This document shows, piece after piece, positions 44,610 to 54,851 of a stretch of DNA of 64,000 nucleotides. Location: positions 355,506,267-355,570,266 of the forward strand of contig NC_053040.3 in the NCBI RefSeq assembly GCF_002575655.3. The letters are read 5' to 3'. Source of the DNA: Aegilops tauschii subsp. strangulata (Eukaryota; Streptophyta; Magnoliopsida; Poales; Poaceae). The notes beneath the pieces were generated by a model. It ran no database searches. It was not told where the DNA came from and saw nothing but the letters and a program-made list of their open reading frames with translations. Both the position numbers and the translations under genes were made by a program. Each line of letters begins with the position of its first letter. The stretch's first letter is position 1.

Positions 44610-44980
44610 GCCCCCCCCCCCCCCCCGTGCCGAGCTTTTTCTCCAGCGATCCCCATGCCACCGCCCCACCACCGCGGGCGACCACCGCCCCCACCTTGAA
44701 CCCTAAGATAGATAGTGGGGTACCTCTCCGGTGAGCCCCCCTCCCCGCTGCGGCGGGTTCTTCCTTAACTCCGACGAGCCCCCCCCCCCCCACCCCCTGA
44801 AAATCGACTGACCCAAAAGTCGATTCAGTCGACTGAAGTGTAGCTAAATCGGAGCAGCATCGCAAGCAAGAGCAAGAGCAAGAACAGCAGCGCGAGCAAG
44901 AGCAAGAGCAAGAGCAGACCAAGCAGGGGACCGAGAGCAAGAGCAGAGCAGCAGCGCGAGCGAGAGCTAAAGCAGCAGTA
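44610..44980. repeat. Poly-C tracts and GAGCAA repeats
   Basis: C-runs near 44611-44625 and 44779-44790. From 44850 to 44975 the hexamer GAGCAA alternates with GCAGCGCGAGC. Confidence 0.8.
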
Positions 44981-45564
44981 GCTCCTACTGATGTGGACGT
45001 CGCCGCCGAGGGAGCGACGTCGTGGAGGAAGTGGCCGGCGACGCTGCCGTGGATGGAGCCGCGCCGTGTCGGCTCGGGACTGAGCGCCGGCAGCACCGTG
45101 AGATCGAATCAAGAAGAAAATGCTGCGATTAGTGTACAACCTCTTTGGTGGTGCCCATTAGGCCTCAGCTTCATCCGAGGAAACGGTGATGATGATGCTC
45201 TTCCGGTGGTGCAGGTGAAGATGGCGGTGTGGGAATGGAGGTGGCTCGAAAGACGAGGGGAACGTCGGGGCAGCTCCTTGGAGGTGGAGGACGGGGTGGC
45301 TGAACCGGCGGGACGACGAGATCGACGGCGGATCCTCATCCGGTACAGTGGATGAGGGATGTCGAGGTGTTGTTGTGGACGACGTCGTCAGGGAAGAGGC
45401 TCCGACTGGGTGGCGGACGGAGGAGGGTGTGGGGCTTCGCGGGTTTTTGCGGCCTCGGTGTACGAATGGGTGGGCGGATGGGATGGGAGTGGGGAGCCAT
45501 GGCTTAGGGACGCGCTTATTCGAAATGTGGGGTAAGTTACGAAATGTGGGGCAAGATCTAAAGA

Positions 45565-47280
45565 TATACCTTCAAGCACTCACCTCCCCAGCAACGGCGC
45601 TAGAAAAGAGCTTGATGTCTACTACGCAACCTTCTCCTAGTAGACGTTGTTGGGCCTCCAAGTGCAGAGGTTTGTAGGACAGTAGCAAATTTCCCTCAAG
45701 TGGATGAACTAAGGTTTATCAATCCGTGGGAGGCGTAGGATGAAGATGGTCTCTCTCAAGCAACCCTGCAACCAAATAACAAAGAGTCTCTTGTGTCCCC
45801 AACACACCCAATACAATGGTAAATTGTATAGGTGCACTAGTTTGGCGAAGAGATGGTGATACAAGTGCAATATGGATGGTAGATATAGGTTTTTGTAATC
45901 TGAAAATATAAAAACATCAAGGTAACTAATGATAAAAGTGAGCGTAAACTATATTGCAATGCTAGGAAACAAGGCCTAGGGTTCATACTTTCACTAGTGC
46001 AAGTTCTCTCCACAATAATAACATAATTGGATCATATCACTATCCCTCCACATGCAACAAAGAGTAACTCCAAAGTCACTAATAGCGGAGAACAAACGAA
46101 GAGATTATGGTAGGGTACGAAACCACCTCAAAGTTATTCTTTCTGATCAATCCATTGGGCTATTCCTATAAGTGTCACAAACAGCCCTAGAGTTCGTAGT
46201 AAAATAACACCTTAAGACACACATCAACCAAAACCCTAATGTCACCTAGATACTCCAATGTCACCTCAAGTATCCGTGGGTATGATTATACGATATGCAT
46301 CACACAATCTCAGATTCATCTATTCAACCAACACATAGAACCTCAAAGAGTGCCCCAAAGTTTCTACTGGAGAGTCAAGACGAAAACGTGTGCCAACCCC
46401 TATGCATAGGTTCATGGGAGGAACCCGCAAGTTGATCACCAAAACATACATCAAGTGGATCAATAGAATACCCCATTGTCACCACGGGTATCCCACGCAA
46501 GATATACATCAAGTGTTCTCAAATCATTAAAGACTCAATCCGATAAGATTACTTCAAAGGGAAAACTCAATCCATTACAAGAGAGTAGAGGGGGAGAAAC
46601 ATCATAAGATCCAACTATAATAGCAAAGCTCGCGATACATCAAGATCATGCCAAATCAAGAACACGAGAGAGAGAGATCAAACACATAGCTACTGGTACA
46701 TACCCTCAGCCCCGAGGGTGAACTACTCCCTCCTCGTCATGGAGAGCGTCGGGATGATGAAGACGGCCACCGGTGAGGGTTCCCCCTCCGGCAGGGTGCC
46801 GGAACAGGGCCCCGATTGGTTTTTGGTGGCTACAGAGGCTTGCGGCGGCGGAACTCCCGATCTATTCTATTCCCCGGTCGTTTTAGGGTATATGGATATA
46901 TATATATAGGCGGAAGAAATACGTCAGGGGAGCCACGAGGGGCCCACGAGGGTGGAGGGCGCGCCCAGGGTGGTGGGCGCGCCCCCCTGCCTCGTGCCTT
47001 CCTCGTTGCTTTCTTGACGTGGACTCCAAGTCTCCCGAGTTGCTTTCTTTCTAAAAATAACTTCTCCAGAAGGTTTCATTCTGTTTCGACTTCGTTTGAT
47101 ATTCCTTTTCTTCGAAACACTGAAACAAGGGAAAAAACAGGAACTGGCACTGGGCTCTGGGTCAATAGGTTAGTCCCAAAAGTAATATAAAAGTGCATAG
47201 TAAAGCCCAATAAACATCCAAGATGGATAATATAATAGCATGAATACTTCATAAATTATAGATACGTTGGATACGTATCA
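45565..47280 (-). mobile_element. Truncated Athila-like element: one LTR plus PBS
   Basis: LTR 45613-47280 (1668 bp; minus strand TGATACGTATCC... to ...GTAGACATCA). It is followed by a PBS-like TAGCGCCGTTGCTGGGGAG (45584-45602) and only about 20-40 bp of internal leader before unrelated DNA. Because the PBS is present it is a 5' LTR with the rest deleted, not a solo LTR. It shares its overall plan and the G/C-rich GGGCGCGCC segment with the LTR at 29353, but is a different family. Confidence 0.8.
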
Positions 47281-47479
47281 TGGACGTGCAGCAATTCATT
47301 CGGTCTCATATAGCCAGAACGATATATATTGCAGTACCATTATTGCTCGACTTCCCGAAGAGGCGAAGAGCCAATCGCAAGGTTAATATTTGGAGATGCC
47401 AAGCGCAAGGTTTATAGGAGAAAGAGTAGTAGGTGCCACGTCATTTATAAATAAAGTTTTTTGTCTTCAGTGGCACGTA

Positions 47480-48200
47480 CGCAATATAAATAGGTTCATA
47501 TGGAGAGAAAAGGAAACCGCTCCACTATATACATAGGCAGGACGAGCCTACACGGTTGCTTGCTGGGGTTGCTCTCTTCACACTCTCTCGCACAAAACAA
47601 CTGTGGCCACATCTCTAACATCCCGGCAGATCACGTCCGCCGGGGGATGGGGTGTATGCTTAGTGTAGATGCGGTCGCCGTCGCCGACGGCGAAAACCCA
47701 CTGTCGGCACGTCCCAATCAGGGGTCCCCGCCATTCTCTCTCACAAAGGCGGTGAGGTTGCCTTCGTCCCTTGCTCACTGCTGCGACGTGGGCAGTTGCC
47801 GCCTCCCGCCGCCCTCGTCTAGGTTGAGCTACGTCCCGACATCCCTCAGGTACAACTCCCTTTACAGCCGGCTTGCACCACTGCTCCAGCTGCCCACATC
47901 ACTCCATGTGGATATTTCTCTACTTCTTTGCCCCGCACATACCTCTACTGGCTTCTACGTACTGTATTTGTGATGAGTTTATGTCTCATCAACTAGTTCC
48001 AGTAATCTTATTCTAATCACGCTTCTTCAATTTCTTTGCCACAGGGATGCTCATCTCAATTTTGGTGGAACTGCACAAAATGATTCGATGGTCAAAGGGT
48101 TGCAAACTTCATTTCTTCGGAAGCTCCAACGTTGCCAGCTAATTAAAGCCTGGTTAGGGTTTAGGGTTCAAGGGCTAGGGACTGCATGGATCGTTTTTTT
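47480..48200 (+). pseudogene. Promoter/first exon and second exon of a gene-like unit (copy 1)
   Basis: TATA-like AATATAAATAGG at 47480-47492, then a first exon with a CTCAG/GTACAA donor at about 47849, and a second exon after TTGCCACAG at 48044 reading DAHLNFGGTAQNDSMVKG. The first exon is homologous to 50290-50601 (both begin GTTGCTCTCTTCACACTCTC). No function recognised. Confidence 0.45.
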
Positions 48201-48205
48201 CTTTA

Positions 48206-48303
48206 GTTGTCTCTGTTCCAAAATAAGTGTCAACTTTAGTAGTAGTACAACTTTGTACTAAAGTTTGCATAAAGTTGAGACACTTATTTTGGAACGGAGG
48301 GAG
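48206..48303. mobile_element. Stowaway-type MITE
   Basis: Right terminal repeat GGAACGGAGGGAG, degenerate left end CTCTGTTCCAAAATAAGTG, internal hairpin, flanked by TA (48204-48205 and 48304-48305). Small non-autonomous Tc1/mariner relative (Thalos-like, from memory). Confidence 0.82.
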
Positions 48304-48305
48304 TA

Positions 48306-49084
48306 CATATTGGCTATGATCTGTCAATCATTGAGATGTAATAGCATGCATGTTAGTCTCCTTTGTATTTGATGAAATGTTGCAACGGGCAACGTTGGAC
48401 GCAAGATACATGAAACAGAAGCTGGAAGCTTCACAGCATTGTACAAATTTATCTCGCTGATAAATTACAGTACGTACTATACTAGTAGTACTATGTAAAG
48501 AGTTAGGTGTAGCACAGTGTCCAGAGAATATGGTGATAATGTGAGGTGGTCCATGTAATCACCGAGCCTGCGTGTTTTCACTGCTCTCGCACTCCTCCGC
48601 TGTAAGAATGGAGAAAATTGCAATCTAGTAGTGCCTCCTTTCGCCGAAAGCGTGGGACATCCAGCAGTCCTACCACCTCAGTAATAATGACCAATGAGCC
48701 GTCAAATCACATAGACCCAGCAGTAAGTTGGACGGACAAAGCAACCATCACTCTTGAATCCGCTTCTCTCTTCAACACAGGCGCCAGTGAGAGGTCGCGT
48801 CCGCTCTGCCCGGGCATGAATGCGGCACCGATTCTTTGGAGCGGCGCTGACCGTTTCGGGCGAGAAGCGCGCGCGGGCGATGGAGGGGCTTTGGGTGGGC
48901 CAGGCTAGTCAGGAGCGGGCGTGGCAGTGGTCCGCCTGTCCTGACCGGACGCCCGGGAGTGGATGCACCGACTCTCGCGGCTAAATCGTACACTACACAC
49001 CATCTCTCTGTAGGAGTAGGTCGATGTGTCGCTCTCTCTAACACACACATGCTATTAAACACACACGCACACACACACGCGCTG
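48306..49084. other. Stretch with no supported gene
   Basis: No motif recognised except a CA-rich microsatellite near 49055-49080. Confidence 0.5.
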
Positions 49085-49235
49085 AGGTAAAATGAGTCTA
49101 TATCTCAATTAATGAAGACTTGCATGTTACCATCCATATGTTACTACCTACTATGAAAGTAGTAACATAGACTAGTAACATATGCAAGTTACTGATCCAA
49201 GTTACTCACCACTATGACCAGCCTAGCAATGTAAC
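49085..49235. mobile_element. Short MITE-like sequence
   Basis: Centre has an 11-bp inverted repeat, TATGTTACTAC (49137-49147) and GTAGTAACATA (49159-49169). The right side ends CCACTATGACCAGCCTA, a terminus I associate with a common Triticeae MITE. The left end was not resolved. Confidence 0.5.
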
Positions 49236-49960
49236 CAAGCGCTCCTTACTCTGCCTTGTTACCTCCCCCGGAAACCCAATGCATGGAGTGCAACTACGCG
49301 TTGATGCATGCGAGTTAATACGTGGCCCTGCATGGTAGCTAAAGCGGCATCTCTTAGTTGTTGTGATTAATTGTTGCGTTGACAGAAATCAGGGCTTTGA
49401 TTGGAGGAAGGACCGGTCAAGTTTCTCCTTCTCCTCCAATCTGCTTGCACCTCGTTTCGAAAAGAAAAATCTGCTTGCACCTTGGTCCCGCTGCACCGTC
49501 TAACGTGACTTATTACACCTAGACGGAGGGAGTAGTATGAGATATGCTAGCACACTGACTTAGGTCGAATACAAGTGCCCAAAATTGTGTGCATGTTATA
49601 ATAAGGATTCACTTAAAATAGTACGTGAGCGAACAGAGGGATCAATTGGGCAGTGTTCACGAGCAGTAGCGAGATGTGTGAGGTAAGATACACCGCTGTC
49701 GCTTTTAATTTTTCTTATTAATTTGTTTGTTTCACCCTCTGACTGGTGGGACCCAACGTACTACGTGGAGAAAAGTAAGGTGACTAAGGCTGCACTATTT
49801 CTGTACTACCAACACTGCTTTAAATCCCAAAAGACCTTACCACCAAAGCCACATGACACGATTATGATTTAAATCCCAATGACTCCCACGCAAAAAAAAC
49901 ACGGCATGCTTGTCACACGAATGCAGGAATGTATTAAAGGTTATTTTCCTCTCGTTAAAC
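49236..49960. other. Intergenic, with a partial Stowaway end
   Basis: Contains GACGGAGGGAGTA at about 49523-49535, the terminal repeat of another Stowaway-type fragment. Otherwise nothing recognised. Confidence 0.5.
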
Positions 49961-49967
49961 ATAACGT

Positions 49968-50035
49968 GGGGGTGGTGTAGCTGGTTAGCCTGTTCGCTCA
50001 TCAGACTTCAGGTCTCGGGTTCAATAACTACACTT
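49968..50035 (+). repeat. tRNA-related sequence (SINE head or tRNA pseudogene)
   Basis: GGGGTGGTGTAGCTGGTTAG resembles a tRNA 5' half with A box. About 35 bases later GGTCTCGGGTTCAATAAC resembles a B box. CTCATCA could be a Met-type anticodon loop. The acceptor stem does not close, so it is not a functional tRNA. A tRNA-derived SINE is the other explanation. Confidence 0.5.
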
Positions 50036-50264
50036 GAGCATAATTTTGTTTTTTTCGACTTCTTTCTTCCACCCAATGACAGGTAGGCCCCGCATGACAA
50101 AGAGAGAAAGTGATCTAGGGCGGTGCCAGGAGGATTCTTTGACCGGTCAAAATGGATGGATACGGAGCTATACGATCTCGCAGTGACCATATAATCACCT
50201 CATCAAGTATACACTGCAGCCTCGGCGCTTGTTTTCTAGGGTTTGCACTCTTCACACTCTCTCT

Positions 50265-50605
50265 CCAGTATATATATATATACACGCTGGAGCCTCAGCT
50301 CTTGTAGTTGCTCTCTTCACACTCTCTCACCCTCTCCAGATCTAAACAAGACTTCGTTGGCCTCTCTCTCTCCCCCCTCACTGCTGGTCAAAGAGCCGGC
50401 AGGATCCGTCCATCGGGAAGGGAAGAAGGAGGCTTAACGTTGTCGCTGTCGGCGAGGGAGGGAATCCACTACCGGCGCAGCTGTTCTCTTTCACCCAGCG
50501 GTGGCGCGGGAGGGCCTTCGACCCCTTCTTCCTCGCCGTCGTACATAGTGTGGGCCGAACAGCCTCCGGTCGCCCACCGAACCACACCCCAAGAACCTTA
50601 AGGTA
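50265..50605 (+). pseudogene. Promoter/first exon of gene-like unit (copy 2)
   Basis: TATATATATATA at 50269-50282, then a G/C-rich first exon ending CCTTAAG/GTATAA at about 50601-50602. Aligns patchily with copy 1 over its full length, including GGCAG(G)ATC(C/A)(C)GTCC and GTCGC(T/C)GTCG. Upstream of small GT(A/T)Q exons and the unc-13-like fragment, but linkage is not shown. Confidence 0.45.
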
Positions 50606-51081
50606 TAATTTACTTATTCCACATGCATTGCTCTAGCTGCATGTGGGCTTTTTCCGCTTCTGCACTCGAATCTAGGTGTTGGATCAAACAGGAAAGTAGT
50701 GGGGAAAGTTGTATAGCATGAATCTAGGACGTGGTTCAAAGAGGAAAGGAAGGCGGGAAAGTACTAGTGCAGACTGGCTTTCCAGCACCTACGTTGGTCG
50801 AAAAGGGGAAACAATGACAAATGCAGTATGCACATCTCTAACGAACTGATCTTTTGTTTTGGGGGACAAGGCTGTAGAGTTTGAGCGGGACTAGATTTGC
50901 TGCACTCACATAGGGAAAAGTGTCTAAAGATAACAAAACTGGGACCAACACAAATATGCTCCTTGGTAGTTTTTGTTCTTTGTTGCAACAGACTGTGCAT
51001 CACCCCTTCATACATCGGTAGATGCACATGGTGCTGGTGTGTCCACTGTCCCGTGCAACTCTTTAGCTGTTGTTAATCTAA
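50606..51081. other. Presumed intron of copy 2
   Basis: No supported ORF or repeat. Confidence 0.4.
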
Positions 51082-51374
51082 GACCATGTTTGGTTAAAAA
51101 CTCCCTAGTCCCTACCTGCTTGGTTCCAGGGAGTAAACATGGACTAGAGGTTATTAAATGACATGCTAAAAGACCATGTTACCCCTAGTAATGAACTAAT
51201 AGAGACAAGCTGCGACGCGGGGCAGGGCAACTGTTGGAAAAAGTCCCAAAAAGACTCTCCCTCGGGGTCTTCTTTCTTTAGTCCCTAAAAGTCCCTCCTG
51301 TTTGGTTTAGATGGGACTAACACGGACTTTTTTTAGTCCCTACACCAAAATGTCCCTGTAAACAAACACCCTCT
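51082..51374. mobile_element. Tourist-type (PIF/Harbinger) MITE
   Basis: 293 bp flanked by TAA (51079-51081 and 51375-51377). Terminal repeats GACCATGTTTGGTT and, inverted, GAGGGTGTTTGTTT. Internal AGTCCCTA repeats in both orientations. Confidence 0.75.
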
Positions 51375-51653
51375 AATAATGCCGCTGGAAAATTGATGCA
51401 ATGCCACAGTTAAAGGCAAATTACATGTTTAATGAATTTTATTGTTAATATAATCTCTCTGTTAATATTAATCAATGCCATCGTTTGAGAAATGCTACTG
51501 TGTTGCTTTCTTTCCCATTTAGATAAGTTAGATGCTTCTTTTTGTTGGCTTCTGTGTCATCCACCGTTATTCACCACTAGTTGTTTCCTTTGCACCTCTG
51601 TGTAAACAGGGTTATCTACTTCACCTCGTTGCTATTGTGACCTTTTGTTGCAC

Positions 51654-51690
51654 TGCACAAAACACTTTTGTTTTAAGAGTGTTTTGTGCA
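51654..51690. repeat. Perfect 13-bp inverted repeat
   Basis: TGCACAAAACACT (51654-51666) and AGTGTTTTGTGCA (51678-51690) with an 11-base loop. Confidence 0.85.
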
Positions 51691-51740
51691 ATTCAACCAA
51701 AATGTCACACCGACAATGTTGCTTGATTGATTGATCTTAG

Positions 51741-52425
51741 TGGAACTGCACAAGAGGAGATCTTACTTCCTATCAGTGTTGGCAAATTTGGTTCAGATCT
51801 TCTTCTTGTGAGTTGTTTGAATTCCGCGTCATGAGAGGTCAGTACTAGCCTTCTTTCACATGATTGTGCAGTGTGCTTTCATATGTTGTGCTACTTGTAC
51901 GCTAATGTTGCTTGATTTGAGGGGACTGCACAAATGGAGACAAGACTTCCAATCTATATGTGCACCGTAATATCCCATTGAGGTAAGATAAGGATATTTC
52001 ACAACTGTTGGCCTGTATTTTGCCACTTTCATCTGAAAATTAACGTCGTTGTTTAGTGCTATACTTGTGCTCCCTAATTGACATGCCAAATCTTACATTG
52101 AAGGCGAAGCTTGTCTGTTATTGAACCAAGTGATGAAGGGGAAGAAGAAGCGGAAGAAAAACAAAAATCAACTCTCGGTGCTGTAATGAAGCACTAGAAT
52201 TGTGATGACACAAGTAATGATATAGTTTTGCATCTTAATTTATTGCTATAGCTGGAACAAGCAATTGTTTTGCCACTGATTTGGTGCCACTCTTAATGTA
52301 ATATGTAATTATCTCTACTTGTACAAACAGGGATCTTCTTTGAAGATAACATATATTTTAGTGGAACTACACAAGAAGATGTTGGAAACATTAAACTAAT
52401 TGAGGAGTATATAGTAAGCATGGCA
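51741..52425 (+). pseudogene. Three exon-like segments sharing a GT(A/T)Q motif
   Basis: 51736-51809 reads DLSGTAQEEILLPISVGKFG followed by a GTGAGT donor. 51915-51980 reads FEGTAQMETRLPIYMCTVIS before GTAAGA. 52332-52414 reads IFFEDNIYFSGTTQEDVGN before GTAAGC. A fourth relative is at 48045-48098. They look like duplicated small exons. Function unknown. Confidence 0.45.
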
Positions 52426-52666
52426 ACCATAGTAGATAACAACAGATGGTTCCGGAGAAGTGCTTGATTTGTATGCTCTACACAATAAGCCTCCTGACAA
52501 AGGTTGGTACTCGCCCACGGATTTCATCCATATGATTGAGCTTTGTCATATCTATTGGTGTTGTGCTACTGTTTAGATACTATCATGAAAAAGTGGTATT
52601 GTCCTTGAGAAGTGCTTCATCTGTGTTGTTTTAAATATTTCCTTTCCTTTTTTTTCGAGCAAACAG

Positions 52667-53138
52667 GGATGCTAGCATTTAGCTGTCCTCTTGTCTTTGC
52701 AAAACAGGATCATCCTCCTCTGAAGAAGAATTTGGAGTACGTGAAGTGCCTACCGGCTGATGCTCCTGAAATGGATATCGACAAGGCCTTAGATGCTGCA
52801 CTCGCCCTGGCATGGCACTCTACCCTCGTCGGTGAGGCCTACCACTGTGCCTACGGGTACCCTCTCAACGTGCTCCTCTATGTGTCGCTGCTCCATGCCA
52901 TCTTTGACCTCAGGGATGAGACCGTCGTGCTTGACGAGGCTGAAGAGCTCCTCGAGCTCGAATGTGGGCAACACTCGATAGAAACCAAATGATGCACAAT
53001 GTGTTCTTTGCTTGGGTCCTCTTCCAACAATACATGGCCACCGAACAGGTCGAGCCGGACCTCGCCGGCGTGGTGCTCACGATGCTCATTGGGGTTGCAG
53101 TCGACGTCAACTCCATGCAGGAGTGCATGAACATCTGA
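52667..53138 (+). pseudogene. Fragment similar to plant unc-13/PATROL1-like (DUF810) protein
   Basis: Follows a CAAACAG acceptor-like site at 52660-52667. Reads LEYVKCLPADAPEMDIDKAL, YPLNVLLYVSLLHAIFDLRD, VVLDEAEELLEL; then, after a frameshift near 52958, MWATLDRNQMMHNVFFAWVL, FQQYMATEQVEPDLAGVVL, ending TGA at 53138. The YPLNVxLYxxLLxAxFD...DExxxLEL...HNVxFxWVLFxxY..T.QVExDL pattern is that of the middle part of plant unc-13 homologs, which act in membrane trafficking (PATROL1 delivers a proton pump to the plasma membrane). The full protein is about 1000 residues; here only about 150 remain. Family recognition is from recall. Confidence 0.65.
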
Positions 53139-54257
53139 ACCATATATTTCAATCTTAGTCGTGTATTGCAAATTTGCAATTGATGTAATTGATCACGGAG
53201 TATGTTCACTGCGGGGTATATGCAGACACATTCTACACTTAAATTGGACACATCCTATAATACAACTACCTAGTTATTGTTGTTTTTGTCTATGTGAAGT
53301 ATGTGGGCATGTAGCAGCCTACACAATCCCACAAAATTTATGTGGTTAGCCGCATAAGGAAATCTCCAACCCTGACCCCCAAATAAAACACTGTATTCGT
53401 CCGCGAACCGGTGGGGACAAGTCCATGGATACATATGCGGGAGCCGGCCATCCAACCGCAGTCGCATATATTTCAAAGCAGATTTCAACAAACCGAATGG
53501 TTTTCCATGCAACCCAGCTGATTTTCATATAAACCAGATGAAAACATTTGCATTTCAGACATATTTTAACTAAACTATAGTGGACTAAGTTAGGCCATTC
53601 TAACCTAGTCAATTGCCGGTCGTGAAGGATCCTGTCACCTGACCGTTGTGAGCCCAGAGCTAAATTCTTCAACGGTAGGGGAAGAATAACCTCTGCCTCA
53701 GCGAAGATCGGATCCGTGGTTGGGTTTTAGGGGGGATCGTTGTGTTTTATGCCCCCACGAAGCGGTCTAGTCGCCGACTGTGTAACCCATTGAGATGGTG
53801 GCGGTGGCCTTCCTAAGACCCAAATAGCGGCGGCCTCCCATGGTTTACTTTTCCTCGCCATCGGCGGGGGGGAGGCGTGGACGTGCCAACTTCATCATTG
53901 TCATGGTGGTGGGGTGTGGCCGATGCGGAGTTGGTGACATTGTCGTTGGTTCCCCAGTCAAATTCCTCTGCAGCCACATCAACCTCTGTGGACATAACTT
54001 ATTTCTCCACCTGCCGGGCATGGTGCCACCATCGCTCACGACAGATTTGGCAGGCGGTGGCCTAGGCCAGCCTAGATGGGTGAGGACGGGCCATGGTGAT
54101 GCCGGCCTAGACTAGTGATGACGGTGGCTCTGGAGGGCTTGCTGGCAAGCCAACTTGTATCCGGATGGCTTGGCATGCCACCCAGCCGGCAGCAATGTCG
54201 ACGAATTCCTTCTTCTTCTCACCAGAGAGGCCGTCCATAGGGCATTGGAGCTCGAGG
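53139..54257. other. Unclassified region
   Basis: A stretch at 53350-53480 (GTCCGCGAACCGGTGGGGAC) resembles repetitive DNA seen near grass genes. G/C-rich 53800-54110 with short ORFs that I do not trust. No gene supported. Confidence 0.4.
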
Positions 54258-54643
54258 GAGAGGGCTTTAGGTGGGCCAAGTTTTTCGGACGCGTGCGTGG
54301 CTGTGGTTTGGACGCCCGCAAAGCCCTCCTCCCTGGTTTGCTTTCGATTTGCGAGAAAAAGGACGTCCGGACCGGCCAATTGATGGATACAGGCCCACGT
54401 TGGATGGCAAAACGCATCTGGACTGTGTTGTCAAGACGTGGGCATCTCGAACGCGAACACTCAAACAACCCGCATCCGTTTGGACCACGTGATCCTAGCG
54501 CGTTTTGCCATCCAACGCGAGCCTGTATCGGTCCGCTCGGCGGCCCACATGTCATTTTCCCCGCAAACCAAGAAGGCTTTGCGAGGGTCCGGACCGCTGT
54601 CACGCAAGCGTCCGACAAATCTAGCCCACCCAAGACCTCTCCC
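54258..54643. mobile_element. Foldback element with long inverted repeats
   Basis: Left arm 54258-54417 and right arm 54499-54643 are imperfect inverted copies. Examples are TTGGATGGCAAAACGC against GCGTTTTGCCATCCAACG, GCAAAGCCCTCC against AAGGCTTTGCGAGGG, and GGCTTTAGGTGGGCC against GCCCACCCAAGACC. The central 80 bp is unpaired. Possibly a Mutator-type MITE; the target duplication was not resolved. Confidence 0.7.
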
Positions 54644-54806
54644 ATGCCCTCGCCCATTCCCATCCGAAGTAGTCAGCGCTGCTCTAGAGCGTCAGCACCG
54701 CATTCATGTCGGCCTCTTGCTCGAGCGTGGGGATTTTAGTGGCGCACCGGTCGAGAGCGCTGCCCGCGCCGCTTCCCGGTGCATGCGCTGCTCTGCGTTT
54801 AAACGA

Positions 54807-54851
54807 CTGATACGTCCATTTTGCATCATGTTTTCTATTGTTATTTATTAT
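54807..54851 (+). repeat. LTR 5' end fragment
   Basis: TGATACGTCCATTTTGCATC and the bases after it are the start of a common Triticeae gypsy LTR (recall). It is broken after 45 bp by the CACTA-like terminus. Confidence 0.5.

Larger units (their letters stand above)
42986..45340 (-). repeat. Three diverged copies of a 200-bp exon-like module
   Basis: Modules at about 42990-43195, 43990-44200 and 45130-45340, spaced about 1 kb. Each begins (plus strand) with a GTACAACCTCTTTGG-like start. Each continues with a GATGATG-rich centre and a segment around GGGGAAG(A/C)AGATCT, then GTCGTTGGAGCAGCT. On the minus strand the first two read PPQIFFPAAGSHDNCI and MPKICFPSSDSQVSWI. They look like tandemly duplicated 5' exons. 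43200-43990 and 44200-45130 are spacer. Confidence 0.5.

Noticed and set aside
44458..45096. 212-codon minus-strand ORF
   Set aside because: Runs through poly-C and GAGCAA simple repeats; translation is low complexity.
47432..47480. Inverted GTGCCAC ... GTGGCAC near 47435-47478 as a MITE
   Set aside because: Only 7 bp of match and no target duplication; could be chance or a promoter motif.
49968..50035. Functional tRNA-Met gene
   Set aside because: No closing acceptor stem, B box degenerate, no clear TTTT terminator at the right place.
54155..54739. 194-codon ORF and its antisense partner (54112-54663)
   Set aside because: Both are translations of the foldback arms.
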